A stretch of 64,000 nucleotides of DNA from Streptomyces sp. B21-105 (GTDB lineage Bacteria; Actinomycetota; Actinomycetes; Streptomycetales; Streptomycetaceae), in assembly GCF_036898465.1 (NCBI RefSeq), contig NZ_JARUMJ010000001.1, positions 7,378,001-7,442,000 on the forward strand. Reading direction: 5' to 3'. A model generated the notes under the pieces. The model did no database searches, was not told the origin of the DNA, and worked only from the letters and a program-made list of their open reading frames with translations. The position numbers and the translations under genes were made by a program. Numbering within the stretch: position 1 is the first letter of the stretch; the number at the start of each line of letters is the position of its first letter. This document shows positions 58,820 through 64,000 of this stretch, one piece after another.

Positions 58820-58932
58820 CTGACCGTGATCCTTCGGGAAGTGGGTGTCTCGGAACGAGGGAAACGGCGGCTCAGTACTGGCCGGGAACGGCGGCGGTGA
58901 GGCCGGACGACGTCGGCAAAGCGGAAGCGGTA

Positions 58933-58944
58933 GAAACCGGTTGC
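58933..58944 (-). promoter_or_regulatory. LacI-type operator 1 upstream of the sugar-binding protein gene
   Basis: GAAACCGGTTGC with the palindromic core AACCGGTT, 114 bases upstream of the ATG at 58819. The same core occurs at 62059 and 62306. Confidence 0.55.
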
Positions 58945-59143
58945 TGTGACCGTAGGCCGGTTGCTCCGGCCAGATCAAGGGGGCGGGCAGGGAAATGTTG
59001 TGCGTGTGGGATGGGCGAGAATGGGCGAGGTGCTCGCGGAGCATTGCAACGATATGAATCGGTGCAGCTCAGATGCGGCTGACGGCTCGGAAGTGGGATG
59101 CGGGGCCGGGCCTCCGGGGAGGCCCGGAGCAAGACACCCGTTA

Positions 59144-59160
59144 GAAACCGTTTACGAAAC
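59144..59160 (-). promoter_or_regulatory. LacI-type operator 2 in the same gap
   Basis: GAAACCGTTTACGAAAC, containing GAAACCGTTT and GTTTACGAAAC, upstream of operator 1 in the 640-base gap between the second LacI gene and the importer. The rest of the gap shows no gene. Confidence 0.5.
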
Positions 59161-59459
59161 TCTGGCTCGATCGGTCTGAGCCGATGCCGTCTGCGGTGCT
59201 TCCAGGGGATAATGCCGGCCGTTCACGTCGCCGGTCGCCCTGCCGCGGGACGGAGTTGGCGTCCGACAAGCGCCCGAGTGAGTGACGCGATGCGGAGGTG
59301 CTATGCGTGGTGCGGCGACCTCGGTGTCCGGCGATACCCCGCTTGACGGGTGAGGTCGCGGGACTGGGGAGCCGCGACGTGAGGTGCGGCTCTGTCTGGC
59401 AGTGCTAAGAGCGTTGAGGTGCCGGCACGCGGCGTTGCCACGGTTCGCCGGCCGGCGTT

Positions 59460-60557
59460 TCACCGTCGGCGTTTTTTCGGTGGCCGCACGGAATCCCGTA
59501 CGACGACGTGGGTGCCCAGGATCAGATGTTCGGCGTCGCCGCCCTTGCGCCGGACGGTGGCGCCGACGCCCTCCCGGCGATCGGCCACCGCGCGCAGGGC
59601 GACTCGTCCCATCTCTTCGTACGGCACGTGCACCGTGGTCAGTTGAGGCGTGAGCTGGGACGCCAGCGGGATGTCGTCGTAACCCGTGATCGACACGTCC
59701 TCCGGCACTCGAAGCCCCGCTGCCCGCACCGCCTGCATGGCGCCGGCGGCAACGATGTCGGTGCCGGCGAGCACGGCGGTGAAGTCGGGCGTCTCGTGCA
59801 GGGCAGCCTCCACCGCAGCGTATCCGTGCTCGTCGTCGTACGGACCGTGCCGCACCAGCCCCGGATCGAACCGCGCGCCGTAGGCCTCGAAGGCCCGTCG
59901 CGCACCGTTCAGCCTGCCCTGAGCCGTGGTCAGTCCGGCGGGACCCGGCAAGACCAGGACACGTCGATGGCCGGCCGACAGCAGGTGACTGGCCATCGCG
60001 TAGGCACCGGACTCGTTGTCGTAGTCGACCGTCGTCGCAGGGACATCGCCCTCCAACGGCGGCCTGCCGACCAGGACCAGGTGCGACCCGGCAGCGTCCA
60101 GGGACCGTGCGAAACGGGCCATGCGCAACTGGTACTCGTCGTAGTCGTAGGCGCCGCCGAGCAGGACCACCGCCGCGACGCCCTGCTGGCGCATCATGTT
60201 GACGAGGGCGAGCTCGCGTTCGGGATCGTCGCCGGTGGTGCCGACGAGCGAGAGCCAACCACGCAGCGTGGCCGCGCCCTCCACGCCTTTCGCCACGTGG
60301 GCGAAGGCTGCGCCGGTGATGTTGTTGATCAGTATCGCCACTGTCGGAGTGCCACCGCCGGCCAGGGACCGGGCGTGCGCGTTGGTGACGTAGTCGAGGT
60401 CACCGACCACCTGCATCACGCGGCTGCGGATGTCCTCCGAGACCGGGTAGTTGCCTGAAAGGACCCGGGAAACGCTTGCCACGGACACACCCGCGTGATG
60501 CGCGACGTCCCTTATCGTCACCCGGCCAGGCTTCCCGGTCGTCCTGCTCTGACTCAC
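59460..60557 (-). CDS. LacI-family transcriptional regulator (importer locus)
   Basis: 365 residues. Helix-turn-helix TIRDVAHHAGVSVASVSRVLSGNYPVSEDIRSRV (about 14-47), then a PBP1-type domain with VAILINNITGAAFAHVAKGVEGAA and ITGYDDIPLASQLTPQLTTVHVPYEEMG. Transcribed leftward ahead of the importer genes. It is the best candidate to bind the AACCGGTT-type sites around the locus and to respond to an imported oligosaccharide. Confidence 0.94.
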   Translation of the reverse strand: MSQSRTTGKPGRVTIRDVAHHAGVSVASVSRVLSGNYPVSEDIRSRVMQVVGDLDYVTNAHARSLAGGGTPTVAILINNITGAAFAHVAKGVEGAATLRGWLSLVGTTGDDPERELALVNMMRQQGVAAVVLLGGAYDYDEYQLRMARFARSLDAAGSHLVLVGRPPLEGDVPATTVDYDNESGAYAMASHLLSAGHRRVLVLPGPAGLTTAQGRLNGARRAFEAYGARFDPGLVRHGPYDDEHGYAAVEAALHETPDFTAVLAGTDIVAAGAMQAVRAAGLRVPEDVSITGYDDIPLASQLTPQLTTVHVPYEEMGRVALRAVADRREGVGATVRRKGGDAEHLILGTHVVVRDSVRPPKKRRR

Positions 60558-60668
60558 GTTGCGCTCCTTACCGTCGTGGGCGCCATGACGGACGCTGTGG
60601 AGGCCACGGGTCGCGGAGACCTCTGTGACCTGATCACGGGACGGCCGTGCCCGGCCCCCCGTCGGTGC

Positions 60669-60682
60669 GGGAACGCTATCCC
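60669..60682 (-). promoter_or_regulatory. Possible operator upstream of the second LacI gene
   Basis: GGGAACGCTATCCC, an imperfect inverted repeat with a central CG, in the 209-base gap behind the hydroxyacid dehydrogenase gene. Position fits autoregulation of LacI. Weak evidence. Confidence 0.3.
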
Positions 60683-60766
60683 AATGTTCGTCCTGGTGGA
60701 CCGGCCTGTGGATAACCCCGGCGACCCCTTGCGGCCGCGGTACCGGAACAGGAGGAAGACCGGATT

Positions 60767-61780
60767 TCAGGCCACCCGGGCAAGGTCGGTATGGCGCACC
60801 TCATGGGCGAGCGGCAACCCTTCGGCCAGGCGTTCCAGCTCCTCGACGACGATGCGGCCGAGTCGTTCCAGCTCGTTGCCGAGCGATCCGGCGATATGCG
60901 GCGTGAGAAACACGTTCGGCAATCGGTACAGCGGAGAGTCCGCGGGCAGCGGCTCGGGATCGGTCACGTCCAGGACCGCGTCAAGGCGGCCCGCGACCAG
61001 TTCGTCGGTGAGGGCGGCATGGTCGATGAGGGCGCCCCGCGAAGTGTTGATCAGCACGGCGCCGTCGCGGATCAGGGCGAGCCGGTCGCGATCGAGCAGG
61101 TGACGGGTCTCCGGAATGTCGGGCGCGTGCAGACTGACGATGTCGCTGTGCCGCAGTAGGTCCTGCAGGGAGAGCAGCTGCGCGCCGAGCTCGGCGGCCT
61201 CGGCCGCGTCCAGGTAGGGATCGTGGAGGAGAACCTCGAAGTCGTACGGGTGCAGCAGTTCCAGCAGACGACGTCCCACACGGGAGGCGCCGATGATGCC
61301 GATGCGACGGCCGAGGTTGCCGGTGGCAGCGGTTTGCGCGTGTGTCGGGTGGGCGTGAGTACGACGGAAGCGCTCACGGTGGGCGAAGGCGTCCTTCCCG
61401 GCGAGCAGGATCATCGCGAGGGTGTATTCGGCGACCGGGAGGGCGTTCGCCGTGACCGCGCTGGACACCGTCACCCGTCGGTCCCACAACACTTCGCCGA
61501 CGAGCGAACGGACCGAGCCCGCGGCATGCAGGACGCTACGCAGCCGGGGTGCGGCGGCGAGGACGCCCGCATCGAGTCGGGGGCACCCCCAGCCGGTGAT
61601 CAGGACTTCCGCTTCGGCCAGCACCGTTGCGGCGGCGGGATCGGTGAAGTCCCGCACGACGAGGCTCGGCTCGATGGCGGCCGTCCGCTGCAGCCGTGCC
61701 AGGAGCGGCGCGGGGAACAGCAGCGGGAGGTGCACCGGATCCATGGCGAACACGGCCCTGGGCAGCTGGGCGCTGGGCAT
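60767..61780 (-). CDS. D-isomer-specific 2-hydroxyacid dehydrogenase
   Basis: 337 residues. Rossmann motif GIIGASRVGRRLLELLHPYDFEVLLHDP (about 158-185), catalytic Arg in INTSRGALIDHAAL and His in LTPHIAGSLGNE, Glu/Asp in DVTDPEPLP. Family oxidises D-2-hydroxyacids or reduces 2-oxoacids with NAD(P). AGGAG lies six bases before the ATG at 61780, and a GAAACGGTTTC operator sits at 61801-61811 in the leader, tying it to the LacI regulon. Possible role in sugar-acid metabolism. Confidence 0.93.
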   Translation of the reverse strand: MPSAQLPRAVFAMDPVHLPLLFPAPLLARLQRTAAIEPSLVVRDFTDPAAATVLAEAEVLITGWGCPRLDAGVLAAAPRLRSVLHAAGSVRSLVGEVLWDRRVTVSSAVTANALPVAEYTLAMILLAGKDAFAHRERFRRTHAHPTHAQTAATGNLGRRIGIIGASRVGRRLLELLHPYDFEVLLHDPYLDAAEAAELGAQLLSLQDLLRHSDIVSLHAPDIPETRHLLDRDRLALIRDGAVLINTSRGALIDHAALTDELVAGRLDAVLDVTDPEPLPADSPLYRLPNVFLTPHIAGSLGNELERLGRIVVEELERLAEGLPLAHEVRHTDLARVA

Positions 61781-61800
61781 GACTCTCCTGAGGTGCGTGG

Positions 61801-61811
61801 GAAACGGTTTC
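61801..61811 (-). promoter_or_regulatory. LacI-type operator before the hydroxyacid dehydrogenase gene
   Basis: GAAACGGTTTC (inverted repeat around a central G) 21 bases upstream of the ATG. Very close to the AACCGGTT sites near 58.9 and 62 kb. A bound repressor here would block transcription or elongation. Confidence 0.55.
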
Positions 61812-62828
61812 TGAAAGCGTCTTCTACCGTAGATCTGACGCAGAGGCCTGGTCAATCGATGGGAGGGATCCACCGTCGGGGGGAAAATTTTCGAGTGATT
61901 TCCCGGCAAAGAACCACCTCAGACGCGCAGTTGGAGCGCATATGGGATCCGGTGTCGGCGGTCGCGCGGTCTCCGAGGACGGGACTCAGGTTGTGGGTCG
62001 CCCGCGCCCTCCCATGTACGGATCTGCGCGCTGAGAGCGATAGATACCCCATGCTCACAACCGGTTTCTGCCCGTCCATCGAAAGCTGACCGCAGCACTG
62101 CTACGACCCACTCGATCGTTTCCGCGTCGGGTTTCTGCGCGTGAGGACACATCACTGCAGTTCAGAGGGGTAGCCCAGAAAGCAGACACGAGCACGGCTG
62201 CGCGGCTGGAGTGGACATCGGAGGTCGCGAAGCATTTTCGAAAATCTGCCAGGCCCCTTGACGGGCCACCTTGGCCGGAACAAGCTCTGGCCAGCGGGGC
62301 GTAGCAACCGGTTCCTACTTGTTACTACGGTCCTTGCCGGCCACCTGCCTTGCTTGCGGGGCCCGAACCTCTCCCCACTCCTCTCGTCCCTGCGCCAGAA
62401 AGAGGACGTCTCATGCGCTCCCACGTCGGTGCTCCTTCCAACGGCCAGGGTCGGTCCGGACGGTGGCGGTCGGCACTGTGGCCGCCTCGACGGCGGGCGT
62501 CGGCCGTCCCCTGCGGGTGCCGACCGTGCTGAGCCACCTGCCGACTTCAAGCTCGGGGTCAACCCCGGCCCGGTCAAGCACGAGGGCACCTGGGCAAGGG
62601 AGCGCTGCTCCCTTTCGGGCAAGATGCACGACGTCTTTCCGGAGCTGACACCCGGGCCCGAAAGGGCCTCGACATCAAGATCGCCACGGTGGTGCGGGCC
62701 GCGCCCGCCCCGAGGCCGCTCCCCGGCCCAGCGCGATGGCGTCGCCGATATGCCGACAACCGGCTTCTACGTGCCCGTGCTCACATGCCCCGAGCAACCC
62801 CTTACCGATCTGTTGCAAGGAGTCCCGT
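61812..62828. other. Gene-poor region between divergent genes, with operator-like sites and decayed coding-like fragments
   Basis: About 1 kb with no sound gene. AACCGGTT occurs at 62059-62066 and 62306-62313, possible operators for the GH28-like gene. From 62413 to 62800 short stretches in different frames look protein-like (RVRTVAVGTVAASTAGVG, then ADFKLGVNPGPVKHEGTW, then ARKGLDIKIATVVRAAP) and may be the remains of a secreted-protein gene, but no family was recognised. Confidence 0.45.
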
Positions 62829-64000
62829 ATGAACACGCCTCTGTCCCGCCGCACCGCCCTCACGGCCGCCGGAGCCACCGTGCTCGCCACTGGCCTCTCC
62901 GGCGGTCTCACCGCCACGGCGGCTCACGCGGACGCCGACGACTCCGCATCGAAACTGGTCACCTACCCGCGCCCCGCCACCCTGCCGACCAACGTCAGCT
63001 TCAAGGTCCGGGTGCGTCCCGCCCCGAGCGGCACGTGGCAGACCCTGGACATCTACCGGCCCCAACTGGAGGAGATCAACGCCACCACCGGCTCCGGCAA
63101 GGTCTACAGCACGTCGATGGTGTACTTCGACTTCCGAGGCTCCGTGGAACTCGAGATCACCTATCTCAAGGGCGGCGCCACCAAGACCGGGGTGCGGCCC
63201 CGCGCCCTGGGCATCGTGCCCGAACTCCTCGGCGACACACTCAGATTCACCCTCGACGAGCCCCGTGACGTCGTCGTCCAGATCAATGACGAGATCTTCG
63301 ACTGCCTGCACGTCATCACCAATCGCATCGACCCGCATCCGCCGTGCGCGGACGATCCCGACGTGATCTATTTCGGTCCCGGCGTGCACACGGTTGCCGG
63401 GAACGTCCTCACCGTGCCCAGCGGGAAGACCGTGCATCTCGCGGGCGGCGCCGTCCTCACCGCGCAGGTCTACTTCAAGGACGTGGAGAAGGCGGCCCTC
63501 TCCGGCCACGGCATGTTGTACGCCGGCCCTGGGGGGATCCTCTGCGAGGGGAGCAAAGACATCCGGGTCCAGGACGTCATCATCATGAACCCCAACGGCT
63601 ACGCGGGCACATTCGCAGAGAGCGAGAATGTCCACGTCACCAAGGCCAGATCATTCAGCTCGAAGGGCAACGGAGACGGTTTCGACGTCTTTTCCTCGAG
63701 CGGAATCGTCTTCGACGGATGTTTCATGCGCAACTCGGACGACTGCTTCGCGATCTACGCACACCGCTGGGACTACTACGGCGACACCAAGAACATCACC
63801 ATCCAGAACTGCACCCTGTGGGCGGACGTCGCGCACCCCGTCAACGTCGGGACACACGGTAACACCGACGCCCCTGAGGTGATCGAAAACCTCGTCATCA
63901 GAAACGTCGACATCCTCGACCACCGTGAGCCGCAGATGGGCTACCAAGGATGCATCGCCCTGAACCCCGGCGACTCCAACCTCGTCAAGAACGTCCGCAT
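62829..64000 (+). CDS. GH28-like right-handed beta-helix enzyme, Tat-exported (partial)
   Basis: 390 codons to the window end, start ATG 62829 with AAGGAG eight bases upstream. A twin-arginine signal (SRRTALTAAGATVLATGL) is followed by a beta-helix with polygalacturonase-like repeats: VIYFGPGVHTVAG, HLAGGAVLTAQVYFKD, GDGFDVFSSSGIVFDGCFMRNSDDCFAIYAHR (Asp pair of the GH28 active site) and NVGTHGN (near the family GHG). The second Asp-bearing motif (NTD) is not clear. Expected to act extracellularly on pectin or a related polymer and to feed the oligosaccharide importer. The C-terminus is outside. Confidence 0.85.
   Translation, partial: MNTPLSRRTALTAAGATVLATGLSGGLTATAAHADADDSASKLVTYPRPATLPTNVSFKVRVRPAPSGTWQTLDIYRPQLEEINATTGSGKVYSTSMVYFDFRGSVELEITYLKGGATKTGVRPRALGIVPELLGDTLRFTLDEPRDVVVQINDEIFDCLHVITNRIDPHPPCADDPDVIYFGPGVHTVAGNVLTVPSGKTVHLAGGAVLTAQVYFKDVEKAALSGHGMLYAGPGGILCEGSKDIRVQDVIIMNPNGYAGTFAESENVHVTKARSFSSKGNGDGFDVFSSSGIVFDGCFMRNSDDCFAIYAHRWDYYGDTKNITIQNCTLWADVAHPVNVGTHGNTDAPEVIENLVIRNVDILDHREPQMGYQGCIALNPGDSNLVKNVR

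Noticed and set aside
62258..63268. 336-residue plus-strand frame overlapping the GH28-like start
   Set aside because: It overlaps the real gene in another frame, has no ribosome site and an Arg/Pro-rich composition.

Overview
The window is about 64 kb of very GC-rich DNA whose open genes show strong G/C preference at third codon positions, GTG starts, ATGA/GTGA overlaps and Streptomyces hallmark proteins: a two-domain geosmin synthase, a subtilisin-inhibitor (SSI) protein, an SAV2148-type HEPN protein, a DUF1707-FHA protein and the RRHVDL-type cys leader peptide. It is a Streptomyces chromosome segment. From memory, the order geosmin synthase - tre/glg genes - exonuclease - cys operon resembles the SCO6073 to SCO6102 part of S. 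coelicolor; this was not searched.

Layout. (1) 0-8 kb: DUF89 protein, geosmin synthase, a CTP-synthase-like amidotransferase divergent from a LysR regulator, an M24 peptidase and a phosphotransferase-fold protein lacking the expected catalytic Asp. (2) 8-19.3 kb: glycogen-to-trehalose genes (treZ alone; glgX and treY together) split by a DUF1707-FHA gene and a block of two paralogous M14 peptidases around a secreted SSI inhibitor. (3) 19.5-32 kb: a secreted protein, a copper-amine-oxidase-like secreted protein, HEPN protein, DEDDh exonuclease, kinase-fold protein, macrolide-type glycosyltransferase behind a palindromic operator, MMPL transporter, DUF1697, ketopantoate-reductase-like and DinB-like proteins. 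(4) 32.4-42 kb: one leftward sulfur assimilation block, cysI - 62-aa zinc ribbon - cysH - cysC - cysD - cysN - substrate-binding protein - ATPase - permease - sirohydrochlorin chelatase, preceded by a 27-codon cys leader peptide. (5) 42-52.5 kb: mixed metabolic and regulatory genes with three apparent one-base frameshifts at GC homopolymers and a stranded fragment of an isocitrate lyase/PEP mutase family gene. (6) 52.7-64 kb: a plant-polysaccharide locus: LacI regulator, GH43 glycosidase, MalF/MalG permeases, lipoprotein sugar-binding protein, second LacI regulator, D-2-hydroxyacid dehydrogenase and, divergent, a Tat-exported GH28-like beta-helix enzyme cut by the window end. Several intergenic sites with an AACCGGTT or GAAACGGTTTC core suggest a shared LacI-type regulon.

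Working together: the cys genes reduce sulfate to sulfide (CysD/N, CysC, CysH, CysI), the ABC system probably imports a sulfur compound, and the chelatase makes siroheme for CysI. GlgX, TreY and TreZ debranch glycogen and release trehalose. The SSI/M14 trio is a protease/inhibitor neighbourhood. The last locus imports and hydrolyses oligosaccharides, probably from xylan or pectin.

Many intergenic regions carry short tandem repeats (9 to 58 bp units). No rRNA, tRNA, transposase, integrase or convincing CRISPR array was seen.
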